From contig NC_087092.1 in NCBI RefSeq assembly GCF_963855985.1, positions 5,208,001-5,272,000 of the forward strand: a stretch of 64,000 bases of DNA, read 5' to 3'. Position numbers and translations under genes: made by a program. The stretch comes from Ostrinia nubilalis (Eukaryota > Arthropoda > Insecta > Lepidoptera > Crambidae). This document shows, piece by piece, positions 38,901 through 53,307 of the stretch (the first letter of the stretch is position 1; each line of letters starts with the position of its first letter). The notes under the pieces were generated by a model. It ran no database searches. It saw only the letters and a program-made list of their open reading frames with translations, and had not been told where the DNA came from.

Positions 38901-40805
38901 TCTTGTTCTGATGTGAAATTTAATTTCCGTTACGGGGATCCGTCGGGGGGCACGGGGGCAGAAGAAATATGCCCCGCTCTAAACTTTGTCAATTTGTTTG
39001 TGGAGTGAAATTAACTCGATCCGATCTGAGTGCGATGTCGCAGCGTCATATTTTCGCGATCGTCGCGGTGGGCACTCGTTTACGTTTGCCGATAAGATAA
39101 GAAAAGGTAGAGTGTAACCTCAATTACGCCTTTATTTAAATTTGTACTTATGATTTTGCAAGTGAGCTTTCCAAAGCACTTATTTTGATAACTTGAATTT
39201 GCAATTTAGTCTTGTTTTATTTAATTCAAAGGGTTTTTTTGTCTCTCGTCGATTAATACCTACTCTGCATATCAATAATTACAAAAAAATACAATAGTAA
39301 AGCATAGTCTATTTCAAACGTTTTTTTATGCTCAATATTCAAATGCCTACCTAAATAAAATAAACAAAAGAAACCCTACGACAGACGGTGTCGTAAAAGC
39401 ACTCTTAATTTAAAAGTTTAAATGAACGAGTGCGCAACTCGTCCCGAAATCAACAGCATCTCAACAAAATGGTCAGTTAAAATAATGACCCAAAAACGTA
39501 CCCTCATAATCAAGGAGGCGCGCTAACGCAAATTTATCGCTGAATTTTACTTTAAATTACAGGAGCGAAGTAAAAATACGCATTCCAACTTCGTTATCCG
39601 TATCACTGGCGTCTCCTGAGAGTGCGTTATTAAAATATATTGTACACCTACGTACCGAGTCCCGCCTAACAGCGAATAAATTAGTTATGCCCAATATTTT
39701 CACCCTAAATGTTATTCGAAGCCGAGTGAGGTAGGGATGTGATTTTGGTTGGTCTCATTCTTTGGTACCGATTAGGAAAATCCGATATCATATCGATTTG
39801 AAGACGTGAAAAACTGTCTTTTTGCGGATGGAAATACAAATATTTAAAATTAAAATTCCTCAAAAACTAACATAATATTTTGCAAATAGATGGGCTCTAC
39901 TCTAACAAGACAACTAATAGAGAAAAGGAAAAAACAGCTATCAGGCGTTCAATCTAGATGTTACGGCTATTTAAACAGAATCGATTTGTTGACAGTCTTC
40001 ATAAATCGATTACACCAAGTCTCGATCATCGGAAATCGGCGCACCCCTTACAAGGAAATTGGAAGGGCCTACTTATCAGATGAGACCGTATCTTGCGTAC
40101 TTTAGCATTCTTATTACGAGGTGCAGAAAATTTCCGATCTAACTTGTATTTGCATAGCCTCTTTCACAGGTGACGCCCCTTAATTACATTCGAGAAGTTT
40201 CGGCAAGTTTATGGAGATTGCGCTGTCGTCGGTGCGGTACCCGGCTACTTATTCAATAACGAAATAAATGTATGGTGTGTGCTGCTGTTGTTGTTATTTA
40301 GCATTTTCTAGTAATTTTTGTAATTTTTTTTTTCTTTACAGATAGTATATTTGCGTAACAATATCTCCAGTGAGAGACAAAAGAAAGCCTGTTTAAGATT
40401 AAGTTCGAGCACAGAATGAAGTATAAGTCAATCATTGATATTTTCATTATGGCTTGAGACACCAAGGCCAAAGTAGCTGTTGTTATCTTTTTTGCAGAAT
40501 CGATATTCCTTGTTATTAATAATCTCTGGTTTATGTTTACAGGAGGAAATGCTAAGTGAAAAGAGAAAACAGCACATCAGACTATCCATTTAAAATGCAA
40601 AAGCGAACTTAAGATGCCACAGTAACTTGACGTGTCGTCATTTATACAATGAAGAGTCATACTAATCATGATTATAGCAATGTAAGAGCACCCCAAGTTA
40701 ATTGTGTAACGTGTCTGCGGCCGCAGCGTCTTACGGGACACGTAGCGACGCGTGCTTCCCGACCCGCGTCACGTGGTGTGATGAGCGAGGGAATGCGGTT
40801 GGATG

Positions 40806-41080
40806 AAACAAATGAATGTAGCGATCGGATTTCAAACTTTAAATTTAATATGGAATCTTTTTAGCCTACCAGGGACAAAATCTCAAAAAACAAATGAATG
40901 TAGCGATCGGCTCGGCATTCTTTAAATATGGAATCTTTCTAGCGTTTTCTTTTTTATTTCTGGCCAGCGCCAAATCTGAGTGTGGAAAATTGAAACAAAT
41001 GAATATAGCGATAGGCTCAGCTTTTTTTAAATGTGAAATCTTTATTAACCAGCCAGCGTTAAATCTGATGAACATAAAAA
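40806..41080 (+). repeat. three diverged tandem copies
   Basis: AAACAAATGAAT(G/A)TAGCGAT begins copies at 40806, 40888 and 40993, each followed by a variant of TTTAAAT and a TG(G/T)(A)AATCTTT phrase. Spacing is 82 and 105 bp, so copies have gained or lost sequence. Short frames over this region on both strands are by-products. Confidence 0.75.
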
Positions 41081-41822
41081 ATTGATAAGACAACAAAACT
41101 ATTGGTAAAGTGTTACACTAACCCAAAATACGGAACCCTAAAAAATCCGATGCACAACTTTTCCTAAAAACATTATAGCCGTGACAAATAACTTTTTTTT
41201 TAACATTCTTCTTCTTTAAGCAAATAAAATCACTATGGAATCCGAGCATACCTACTATTGATCGTAGCCTGCAATGCTACTTAGAGATACCAGCGTTTCA
41301 CAATTAAACAGAGCCGTACCCCAGCAAGACATCCGCTGGCGCTTCCTTGACACTTCTAGCGCGTTAAGAGTCGCGAAGTTGACAAAGACTCGAGAGGAAA
41401 CCATTATGGCTCTCGACGTCGCCGCGGCTGCTTCATTAAGAAAGGGGGCTATTTTCATATCTGTAGTTGAGATTCTACGGGAACACAAGAAAATTAAATG
41501 CTAGAGCGGATTAGCGGTTGTGCGATTGAGGTAGGTACATTTTTAACCGACTTCAACAATAGGAAGAGGTTCTCAATTCGGTTGGTATGTTTTTTAATGT
41601 ATCAGATTCAATGGAGATACTTTGAAGATCAGTCAATACACTGTTTCTCCATAGACCTTGCTGGAAAATTCTCATTTTTGACGACACCAACAACTAAGCC
41701 AAGGGAAGTATAATATTATTATAACTTTCATACTACATGACTAAGGAGGCTGATTATTTGAAAACGTAACTCATTTTTATACATTTCGTTGTTAACGATT
41801 CTGTTTTTTATATACAATAGTA

Positions 41823-41874
41823 AAAGAAAAAAGCCAAAGGCCAGTAAAGTACTTGGCCTTTGGCTTTTTTCTTT
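41823..41874. repeat. perfect 21-bp hairpin, 10-base loop
   Basis: Left arm 41823-41843 ends GCCAAAGGCCA and right arm 41854-41874 begins TGGCCTTTGGC. The arms are perfect complements with a loop of 10 bases. Perfect pairing and a short stem fit a simple inverted repeat better than a microRNA precursor. Confidence 0.8.
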
Positions 41875-44800
41875 ACTAAAATATAGTTTTCAGTTATTTG
41901 AAAACTAATCAGAGCTATCTTGTGCATCGATTTTTCTTAACAACCAATAATGACTCCTTTAAATGTATTCTAAAAACCAATCCTTTGCATGTAAATACAT
42001 TTAAATATACCTATCCAAACGCACTCATTAACATTGAAGTGAAAAGTGTCCCAGTTTAAAACAAACGAGCCTCCTATCCACAATCCTTTACACATCTCCT
42101 CGTGCAAACAAACATTGGCTTCGTATAGTTTCTTAAGACTTCTTCCATTTCCCCACAACGAACGGCTTAAGGCACCCCTGTTTGCGTTCGAGTAATTAAG
42201 ATGCGTCGCGCTCAAAAGAAACTCTGCACTTATTAATTTGTACACAAATGTTTACTTTTAATAACCGATGAGGCTTGGGTTTCAGTTGATGTTAATGATG
42301 GGTAAATATTATGGTGTGTGATTGTGGTTTGGGGTAAATAAGGCTCTTGAGTCAGTTGAGAGCAAAAAGATGTCCTATCAAACCAAGGGAATCAAATCTC
42401 AGAGAGTCTTCTTTCTACAAGTAAATAAATTAGTGAATTTGTAAATGAATATTGAAATAAACTGCACTACACATTATCTTGCTTCTAGACAGGAATATCT
42501 TTTTCATATTAGCTGTGGTATTAATTTTTAGTGCACTCAATAGCACATCAAATTGTAGGCACATTTTTTTGTTTTGGAATATAGCAACTATAACATACAT
42601 TTTCTACAGTGCTTAGCTTGTGGCATGTGTTCTCGTCTATACAAGTAATATCTGTAATCTGGAAATTGTTTTACTGAAAGTACCACTTTCAAATGAATTA
42701 TTTTGTATTGGTCATAACTTTCAATCAACTCTATTCCAACATCTATACCAGCGTCTTGCGCAACCGATGCATCCGTCATTAAGGTCACACAACTCGGCGT
42801 CTCACCACCGATCTGTCAAATTAGTCCGGCCTACCAAGAGCCCTCAGGTGCAAGACGGCTTCCCTAACAAAGCCAATCAGAGCATACGTCTGCCCTAACG
42901 GATAATCTATCATAATGACATCGATTTCCCATCTACCAGGGGTTACTTGACAGACGTGTCAAGAGCCCCGTCTTATGGCAGTCTGTGATCTCACGATGCT
43001 TTAATGGTGACGACAGTTATGTTATTAGTCTGATTTGAGTTGTAGTTTGGAATGAGCGCCGGATATTACGATATTATTGACACTGAAATGGAATATCACT
43101 TGCTGAAAGGTACGTTGATAATGGTTCCTCTATTAATAGTTGTAAGCAATTCATGCATCCACGTATTGAGTAACGTACTTTTGGAAACGCGTCTTAAAAA
43201 TATTTTTGAGTATTACAAAATATTTCTGTTTATTATAAGTCTTTCCCTCCCTTTACAATTACGGAAAATAGCTCCATAAACTCGAATATGCGGTAACGCT
43301 TGATTGCATGCAAATTATGACACACGGAAACGTCAAATTTGTTCGCGAGCTAAGATACTTCGAATTCGGCACACCCTTCTGTTCGCCCTTATTGGCCCAC
43401 AAAAGGCTGGCCGACTAATGAACGCTGGGCCTGTGGTGAATACATTTGAGTTGCCACTTCGCACATACGGGTAAGCAACAAAGACAACTAAGTGTAAGCT
43501 CGGGGATACTTTATATGCAAAGATACGTTTTATTAGACAATTCATGACTTTATTCATTGTAAAGCTATGCCAAATACGCCTTCTAATTAAGAAAAAGGCA
43601 AAAATTAGTTTTTCAGACTTCAAATTATTGTTTTAATTAACCTTAACCAAAGGCAAAATTAGTATTCTCTCTTATCAACGTAATATAAATACCTGAAAAC
43701 TGTAACGCAGTGATTACGGCTCTAAATTAAATGAGACGAGTTCACGTGCCATATAAAACCGAGTTCTGTGGATACAACGTAATTTTACTGCGAAAGTTGC
43801 CTGAGTTCCAGTTGCGTATCAGTAGTTGCACAGTAAAAATTAGGAGTAATTCATCTTTATAATAGCAGCTCGATTTTGCAAAACTAAAAGCACTTTCTTT
43901 AGAATGTATCGAGTGATGTTAATGATTTTCCGCGCTATACAAAACCATTCTTTTCTTGTCGTGTCGACAACAAACCTGTGTGTGTGTACACAGTGTCAGC
44001 CCAAAACTCCGCTACGAGAGTGCTACAAGACCATTTTGATCTGTGAAAACATTTACAGCCAACTATTAAATGAATGTGGGTAAAATTGAAGCTATGAAGA
44101 TGTCATACCATACGTTTACACTATGGTAGTTGCATTGCCCCACTCAGCGTTACGAGCGTGCAAATTAAACGTGTTTCATCTTGGCATTTTCACGGGAGCT
44201 TGTCACTGTCAAGCCGTACGTCTGTTTATTAACTTTTTGCTAATTAGACAGGCTGAGGCATGTCTGCGAGTGTGTTGGCATTTTTAATTACAAGCGATAA
44301 TTCCGTCTGGCGAAGCGCTGCGCCACTGGGCCTGGTAACGAGTTACAAACACACAATTACCACTGCTGTCTAATTCTCGTTTGCTTAAGTGTTTTATTGA
44401 GGTAAAAAGAATGAAAGATATGAGTGAAAGGAAGACAGCCGCAAATTCAAAAGGTAAACGTAGCATCAACAAAAAAAGCTTTGCGTACTTTTTACATTCC
44501 TTGTACCTAAAACCTTATTATATTTATTGTACCTAGAGTCTAATTTTAAAATGAAAAACTTTAACGATCATGAAAATAAATTCGCGTCCTCTTCAATTTT
44601 AAAATCCACTGCAACCCCAATCGCATGTGTGAAGAAAAATGTCACAAATCAAATTACGCCGAATCAAAACAAAAGGAAGGGAACTCTACGCTATATTGTA
44701 ATCACTTTGGTCTGTCAAACACACTCGCAGGTACGGCCGGAGCGTTTAAGTTAAAATTTTCACTCCCCAGTAGCTTTTTACTAATTTGCCAAGTGAAAAG

Positions 44801-47464
44801 GGTTCCAAGCAATACAGTTTACTGCTTATTCAGTATTTATACGATCGGGGGGCCGCTACTCGTCTCAGACGGCCGGTGTAAGGAAAATTTGTAAAATTTG
44901 CAACAATTAGCAGCGAACCCTATTAACTCGTATATCACTCATTTATGGCGGAGTTGGATTCGATTTTGTTTTTCTTATGTAGGCATTAGCATGTTGATTT
45001 ATTTGGCAGGTTTAAATAATTTGTTACTTCTATTTAGCTTAATTATGATGATGATTCACGTACTACATTTCGTCAGATGAAATGATGTGTGATAATTTAT
45101 TTTATCTAGAGTAACAAATATTAGGCAATTCAAGTTTTTGGAGGTAATAAAAATTTAATTCGAATGATTGAAGTAATACGAAAGCAAGATTCACATGTCT
45201 ATAAATCGGTTTAATAATGTAGCAAGCACATCAAAAACAAATTGAAATTTAAGACTGGAGCTATCAACTAGAGCATAATAGAGTCGACGCAATGAACGTG
45301 AAATAATATTAAAAAGCGGAAAGTTAGATGGGGTATAAAGGGTTGAGCGCACCGTGCGTTGTTTACTACCCGGCTCACTTATCCAATCGCGCGTAATGTA
45401 TTTATGATTATTGTCAAAGTAAAGGAACTGACGTACGTCCTATAATGATTCTTACGTCTATCTCATTTAGACACAAAATAGCTCCATCCAACCTGTACTT
45501 TCGTAGAGCGGATGCTACGAAGGTCTACGACGTAGCTTCGTAGCAAATATTTTCGACTAATGACAGTTGACGAAAAACAGCCACATTGTGCCAAAGGAAT
45601 AAGGTTTTGGAACTTTAGTTACATATTTTTATAGAAAAATATGATATTACCATGAGTTTAGTGTAGGTACTCAATAAAATATTTTATGTGGAAATACATA
45701 AACTAAAATAACATTTTGGAAATGTTGTTTGTACTCGTTTATGAAATATTATTACGAAAATTTGGTTTTATGTCACAAAAAAAGTAATAAACTTGCCTGG
45801 GGACTGAAATTACATGTCGATATTAAATTGGGATTAGAAAAGATCGGACCGATCGGCTTACGCCTCGATTCGTCTCGGCTATACACTTTAGCGGTGTACC
45901 TCCATCGGAATACATATTTCGCCATTATTCCCGAATACTTAAGCCGTCCAACCTTACATCCGAGCCAGAACATCGGCATAATCCGCCGGTGGTTCGTTCG
46001 TAGCGTTCTTAATCCATCACGTAACGGCGTCGAGAAATCGTGTTACATCAACGAAAAATGTATTATAGGAGGGGTACCCCCCGATCGGACAAACTTTGCT
46101 AATACCACCCCCCACATAATCGGAGCCTTTACGAGGGAGGCCTCCTCGTATTTATAGCGAACGTGGCTGTTGCTAGTTAATTATGAGACGTAAAAACTCT
46201 TGATGGCTCCCGATGGCTGCTTGTTTGCGTATCTAAATATGTAATATGTTGGCTATGAGTTCTTTGAGATATTTAATATTCCTCTTAAAGGTATACAAAG
46301 ATCTTGATTTCAGAAAATGAGCTTGTCTTTTACTAAGAAAGGAGCTACAAGTTACGAGTATAATACAGTTCATTCACGTCGTAAGTTATTTGTGAATTAT
46401 TGAACATTTTTAATAATATCGTAAGGTTTGACTTTTGACTTTTCTTCTTATTACATGTTAACCTTAGAAGTTCAAGGTTGTGATTATGAGATTTAAAGAT
46501 TATTTTACATTCCCTTTCTCAAACGATCTTTTGTACGGCCTCTTACAGCCTAATAACCACATATCTACAGATCTGTAGTAGTACGTTGTATAATTTATAA
46601 AACGTTTGTGAGTTAAGTAACCAATCTAAAAGTAGTACGGTATTATGATTATAGCATAACTGATACAAAAATCTAACTGTCCTACCCAACTCATTAATAT
46701 CTAAGAAAATTTTCAATGAAAGATGTGGTTCAAGATCTTTAACTATTCTCTTTTGAAACTAAAGAGATAAGTTTATTCATATTACAAGAGACACAAGTCG
46801 CGCTTATTTATAGCACAACAGCTGTTTCAATTATTCTATACTTAGCATTAAACCTCAAGACTGCTCATAGTGCTCTACTCGCCACTTCAACAACAATAAG
46901 ACATGTCACGCCAAGTTGCTGAACAAAGCCGCAACTCGTCCGCCACTCATACAAGCACACCTATTGCATTGTCGAAATCACTTATACAGCCATGATGCCG
47001 CGACACACGGCGCTTGTGGTTGAGCAACAAATTATAGCTCTAGATAGAGTCGCCGCAGGATTCACTATGTCAGTGGAAAATACTAGAAATCATAATTATT
47101 CGAAAAAGAGCGAGATTATTTTCATTTCATGAGTTGTGAACTCTTTTGAAATTGAAAATTTATATGACGTGAGCAAAAGTTTAACGTTGAGACCCGTCTC
47201 AATTTTTAAAAATATTTCGTTATATTTAACATGCATGATACATGATAATTGACAATTGGCTACAAATTAATTTGTGGTTAGTAACTAACAAACAACAGTG
47301 TCAGTTATGTAGAGCTTTAGATTGAATTATGGTGAAGGAGACAGTTATTTAGAGATCTCTATAAGATGCAATAGTCTTTTTCTCATTCATCGTTGACTTT
47401 GAATTCCTCTCTTTTATACCTGTCATGTAGTCATTTAAAAACCTGTCAGATAGTCTATCGTACA

Positions 47465-47638
47465 CTGAAAAAAATGTTTGGTTACTGCTTACACAACAAA
47501 AGTGACCACCGAACTAAGTGTCAACTATAACCAAACTACAGAATTATTTGTTTAATTTACAGAACATTTTGTTCCTCATAACCAAAGTGTTCGGTGGTCA
47601 CTTTTGTTGTGTAAACAGTAACCAAACATTTTTTTCAG
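47465..47638. mobile_element. 174-bp MITE with 50-bp inverted ends
   Basis: Arms 47465-47514 (CTGAAAAAAATGTTTGGTTA...) and 47589-47638 (...CCAAACATTTTTTTCAG) are reverse complements over 50 bp with one mismatch at 47488. The 74-base centre adds partial pairing (ATAACCAAA in both orientations). There is no coding capacity. The size and long perfect ends are those of a young MITE. No target duplication could be fixed. Confidence 0.75.
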
Positions 47639-50600
47639 AGTAGCGTTTATTTTTCGTAGTTTTCACTTCCCGCTTGTCATCCGCACCACCCGTGTGTGCT
47701 ACATGTTAGCATGCAGCATTATTGGCTCGCGGGCAGCGTCTCGCTCGTCTCGCCGGTCGCTAACACATTCTCACCTGGGGCCCGGACTTGCTAAGACTTC
47801 GCAACTCTGACGGCCTCGATGCGGGCTCGAATTACCGAGACCTCACTCGATGCCTTCCGAATACTAACCACGGGGAACTACATTCACTTGTTTCTCATCG
47901 TTATTAACGTAAACAGGCCCCCAATTAAAATCGCAGCTTATACGCTCTCGTTTCAGTTTAAAGAGCTAAAAAGTTTTGTAATGTCAACATTGAAATTAAC
48001 TTGCATTTAAATCGACTACCTTCATTAAAATAAGGTCTGTTCTCACAGTTTTAATCATCTAACATTTTAATGGAAAAACTATTCATAAAATAGTGAAATT
48101 TAAATGGTGTGAGAATAACGTCGCGTTTGACAATAAGCTGAGAGAAACACGAACAAAGCTTTTCCCTAATAATAAACACCTTGTTTTATCAATAATGAAA
48201 ATTGTAAAATACTCTTTCAATCCCAGCATCAAAGGAACAAAACTTTCCTCCAGTTTATTTATCGAAATTAAAAATACAACGGCCCAAAATTAATTATCAC
48301 TCAGAACCGAAGCCGAGTCAGCCTACACGAAATTTTCACGGCTCAATTGGTACAGTTTATGGCGAAATTAATTACTGGCTAGAGAGGATCGACTATAATA
48401 GTTTCAGAAATTATTATTGTGGACCCTCCAGGCGGGAGATTGTCCGAACAAGAAAATTACTGAGCGTAAACCGGGGTGTGAATTTTGAAATCAAAGAGAT
48501 TGGGACTTGTTCGGGTCTATTGTGCAGCCATCATTTACATGGGACGGCACCTATACACAATTCGCTTTTAGGCTTTTGATTGGGCTAAAAGCGGTTGGCT
48601 TCGTAACTACGGTGATGGGAATTTGCGTATTCATATAAAGTTGTTTCGTACTTCTGTGTATTAATGCGATGTAGGGTGAACGTGTATCGTTACTTGCTTG
48701 GCTTCACTTTGCAGAAATATGGAACACTATTTATAGAAATAGTGTTCTATATTTCTACAATGTGAACGCTATACGTTAATAACGTCTTACGTTATTAATT
48801 TTTCATCACAAATCTCTTTTGAGTAAAATGTACTGATGTATGTTGTGTAGTTTTCTCTATACACAATAAATTACCAAAATCAGTGTAAATTAAAGATTTT
48901 TTTCTTTAACATTATCTTAGTGATATTCAACAATACAACTAGGCACTATTTATATTTCGCAGAATGTGCAAGCCAGACATCCTCGCAGATACGTCTGGGA
49001 GTCAAACCCGGCACCGCCGAAGCCACGATAATGCGATATATGGGTGCCAGGGGAGAGTACAGCTGAGATTCCAAAACACAAGATTTATGGTTTGCCTTCA
49101 AGAATATTAATCAAGCCGTCTACAATTTGAAATATGTGGGGAAATATCGAAGCAGTTTGAGGAAAAATCTGTCGTCGATATGGCAAATGAGATGATTTTG
49201 TGGTAAATTGATCCAATTTACCAGGATTTGGGGAACAATTGATTGTTGAGTTGGGTGATTCTCGACCTTTTGAGTATGTAGAATTAAATGAGTAAGAATA
49301 AGATGGCATTTCAAGACCAGGCAAGTGTGATTTGTATTTTGACAGATTAGTTTGTGACAAATGTGATTTTATTAATAAAAGCTAGCTTCTGCTACTGACT
49401 CTGCGTGCATAGAGTTCAATCGACCGATTGTACGTCAATTATAAGCTGTTAGAAATTTAATATTTGTTTGTGTAGAGTACCTGTACCTATACGTCATATA
49501 AACGTAAATAATACCTAACGCGTGGCAAGCAGTTCAGCAAGGTTTAGCAAAATTAAGCTAGGTAAGTTATAATTGCTCTAGGTCAGAGTAGCTTAACGGC
49601 AACTGATTAAATTCTAGTATTTACTATTATTGGCCAAAAATTATTCTTCTTTAGGTAGGTCGTCGATGATACATGAAGGTTGTATGCGATGTATTTAAGT
49701 AACGCTCTCCTTAAAAATATACGAAAGTTAAGTGATGTTTCATAAGATATAAATACAAACAAGTAACTCTGTCTGTCTGGTTACTTCAATTTTGATGAAT
49801 TTTGTAATATGCACAGATAGAAGAAACTTTTACGCTTTTTGTCGCCAAAAGTAAATTATGTTGTTATTAACAAATTAGGTAGGTACGTACAAAGGAATCA
49901 ACAATTTCTAAAGGTAAGCGATATAAAATTCATAAATTATTATGTATGTAAAAATCGGGCGCACGGGTCATACTGCAAGTACAAATTATAATTTTGGTAT
50001 AAATTCTCGTCTCTGAATAAAAAATACCGTCCAAAAACACAAAGGGAAGACAAAATCGAATCTCAGTCAAAAACTGTGGGTTCGTAAACCAACAAGGAAT
50101 CTCCATAACGCGAAAGAATTAAGTATGAAATATGCGCTCCTCAGGCGCACTGATTTATAGCGAGGCGATCTGGCTTAAATATTGTTCCCTGCGCGTTAAA
50201 CACTGTTTAAGGGATGATGTTGTAAGGAACAAGATGTTGTTTTCCATTACATAAACATGGTTTGGAAGAAAAAGTAAGGTTTCGAAAAATTGTGCAATGA
50301 CTGAAAAATTATTGAAATATTTTGAAAATAGCGCATATTAGGGTCATTCGTTACAAACTCTATTATTCGTTTTTGCATTCACAGTAAAAAATATGATTTT
50401 ATCACTTGAAACAAGTGACTGACCCAGCTTAAAAAACTGACGCAAATGTAGGTTCGTAAAAAGTAGTACTCATACATACCACTATAAAAAGATATGTCTA
50501 GTAAAGATGAGCTCAGTATTATGTCGACTTCATTTGTTTATTTCGACTAAAACAAACATAAAATTATACAAACCCCTTAAGTCATTAAACTGGACATTAT

Positions 50601-53139
50601 TATACGACGCACCTCATCAGCGCTCTAGTCATACATTATCCACGGGGATTAACTCCCCGTCTCTTTCCCACGCCCACACATAATATACCCCTCTCCTTCA
50701 AACTTTCACGCGAATGTGCAAAAACTACACTCGGACCAGATAAGTGATGATTCATGCTCTCTTGAATGCACTATCTGCAGTAAAGTTACGCCTTTTTAGC
50801 ATACGATGATAAAAAGGTATGGCGCAAAAACATATTCCCATGCCTGAAGTGAAATTTTGACGATTACGGAACTACAAACGGTTCTCCCCGTGGGTTCACT
50901 TTGACAGGCGCTTTTTATCTGAAACTAGTTTTTGCCGACGGCTTTTCTAGTGCCGATTTGTGTGTGGCGATGTGTCCTGTGACATACACATAATGTTAGT
51001 TGGTAGATAGAAATTAACTTATCGAAGGCCTAATAAAAATTCACTACGAATTTTTTCAAGTATAAAATTAAATTCTACAACTAGAATATTCGCTCGCTAC
51101 CTATCGAGTATTATGAGTACAATCCCAATAACTAAGTGCTTTTCCGGTAACTTAGTGTAAAATCTATTAAATAACTGAATAGAGCGTCCGAGCTAGATTT
51201 TAGATTGCTTTGTTGGATTATAACTGTCCAAACTCTCGTAGTCCATTATTATTATAAAATGTGACATTATTGATATCTTTACAACTTAACAACTTTAGAT
51301 TTTTACCTGCAAATAGTATTAAGGTTAAGGTAAATCTAGAATCGTTACCAATGGGTTCTGAGTTAACTTTACTAAGTTCTGACGTAACGTAGAGTTAAGT
51401 AAATGCAGTTTTCGTCTTCGACTACACATCTTGAGGTACGACCGTTAAAACTGGCAACTAATTTACGCGAGCATTCGCTAAGTTAATTTGAGTATTCACT
51501 GTCTTAACTTAGTAAGGCTTGGTATGCAACAGCGATTTTTATGACTGCTCAGATATACTAATTAAGAGTAGATTCGACCCAACAGAATTGTCAGATTTGA
51601 CATAATTTCCCATACTGAAACTGTCAATGTGCCAGTTATACCAGGAGTTATTCTCGAATCGGGCCTAAGTGGCTGATTTTTACTCAAAAATGTTCAGCAA
51701 AGGACTTTTTTCTTGGGCCGTGCGGCATTGGATGAGACTCGAGTCGGCGTATGGCATATCTGTATGAGTCCTATGGGAGTAGATTAATGATTTCTCGAAT
51801 GTTTGTTAATAGATTCCAGCTAGGAATGCTTTGTTTCTTGCAAAATGTCGTTGTACTTCAGCCAAGCGTAATGCATGCCGTTTTGCAGTACAATGTTGAA
51901 AAATCGCGGATGCAAGCGCAGCCTATCAACTCCGTAAATCCCACCAGACAACTGCCTCACCTGCCCTCATTATATTTACGCCGCAATAATAAAACTTTCC
52001 AACTCCGAATATTGAATTCGTTGCGGCGAGAGGCGACCGCCTTACTTATTGCCGTCAGCTATGCAATATGCTGGGCTTTAATAAAAGGCCGCCATTCGGA
52101 AAGTTTTCGTTTCGAAGGCAGCCATTGCGCAATGAACGCTAAGCTGAGCGTGTTTGAGTAATGCACGCGTTCATATGACGTTGTCTTTTTGCTGAAAGTT
52201 AGAGCCCGAAATGTGGTTTTTTGGCCGTTTTGCAGGACGTTAGAGCCCAAATTCGTGGATATCAAGACTGGTAGCTACCGTATTTTGGGTTTTGTCTTTT
52301 ACTAAAAAAGTTCGTGGGGTCCATACACTGAGAAAAATATCGACTGGCGATTTCATTAAAGCTTGAGGCTTTTGAATGAAGGATATAAAAATGCACTTGT
52401 TGGTGGCGGTACTATAGTTAGTAGATATTAGTGTTAGGTTTCTAGGTTTGTGTAGTTAGTGTTGGATAGTCTATTATTTATCCAGACATATAACCCTACA
52501 GCCAATATGGGGCGGAGCAGTAAAGAAAAATGTTGCAAAAATGGGAAATATTATTCAAACTACCTAGTATTGTGTATGAATTGGCGAATTTGAAAATATC
52601 AAAAAATTCCAACCTAGAACAAGTGCAATAAAAAGCTGCGTTTTTAATCTGTCTAGGAGTATCAATATCACCAACTTCCAAACCACCTAATCTGTTATTT
52701 TGTACTTCAGACACGATACACATCTAAGCCGCACAGTTGAACATGCAAACATTAGGAAGGTTATTGATTGAGACAAAGTTACGGCGTGAGTGAAAAGTTG
52801 GGAACATCCAGAAACAGGATAACTCACGATCCCGTCAGAGAAACGGGATGTGAAAGAGTGCATCTGCTAGCTAAATGCAGATAAATTCGATGCAGGTAAA
52901 ATGTGCAGATACACTTTTAAGGTAGCCTCTTTCAGTTACACTCTTTCCATGTCTATTTTGTTGGTCATTGATTCTTATTCTGATGATTGGCCAGAACGGT
53001 CATGTGGCTTGTTACTTACTTAACTTAAGAACTTTTCCAAATAATTACGATATCGAATTAGAACACACTATATTGACTTATTTTTGTATAGAGGCACAAT
53101 TTGGGATCGATTTTTCGAAAAACATGACTAGAGAAAGTT
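47639..53139. other. non-coding stretch
   Basis: No gene recognised. It holds a near-palindrome at 48703-48766 and a serine-proline-rich minus-strand frame at 49085-49360 that starts only at a non-ATG codon and matches nothing I know. The plus-strand frame at 51751-52161 (136 codons) also lacks any recognisable domain. Confidence 0.35.
48703..48766. repeat. 64-bp near-palindrome
   Basis: The two 32-base halves (TTCACTTTGCAGAAATATGG... and ...CTATATTTCTACAATGTGAA) are reverse complements with four mismatches and essentially no loop. Likely a cruciform-capable inverted repeat or the remains of a small element. Confidence 0.75.
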
Positions 53140-53302
53140 AACTCCATAGGTTTTTTTTTTTTTTTAGTCTGGTAGTTTATTACCAGATAATTAGAGATAA
53201 ATGTAGATGTTGACTTTCTTAAATAGTTTTTTTTTTTGAGAGAGAGTGGAATAGTTTCTCGCTATTTTGTACGAGCAAACTGTAAAAGTACGTGAGTCAA
53301 TA

Positions 53303-53307
53303 ATATT
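53303..53307. repeat. copia target-site duplication, left
   Basis: ATATT immediately before the 5' LTR. The identical 5 bp follow the 3' LTR. Five bp is the usual duplication length for Ty1/copia integrases. Confidence 0.9.

Larger units (their letters stand above)
35945..47464. other. long non-coding stretch
   Basis: No gene recognised over 11.5 kb. The longest frame (45729-46157, 142 codons) has no recognisable domain. Structures seen are three diverged repeats at 40806-41080, a perfect 21-bp hairpin at 41823-41874, a stem around 45511-45544 (TGCTACGAAG and CTTCGTAGCA) and short direct repeats near 36911. GC-patterned blocks near 37960-38280 and 45830-46160 may be regulatory, but this is a guess from texture. 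Confidence 0.35.

Noticed and set aside
45729..46157. 142-codon plus-strand open frame
   Set aside because: No recognisable family. It lies in a GC-patterned non-coding block, and the minus strand is open over part of it.
48960..49060. Possible tRNA-derived SINE on the minus strand (GGTTTGACTCCC resembles a B box)
   Set aside because: No convincing A box at the right distance and no cloverleaf could be drawn.
49085..49395. Serine/proline-rich minus-strand frame as a possible last exon
   Set aside because: Starts only at a non-ATG codon, no clear splice acceptor at its upstream edge, and no similarity I can name.
51751..52161. 136-codon plus-strand open frame
   Set aside because: No known motif, no splice or promoter context visible. 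Treated as chance.
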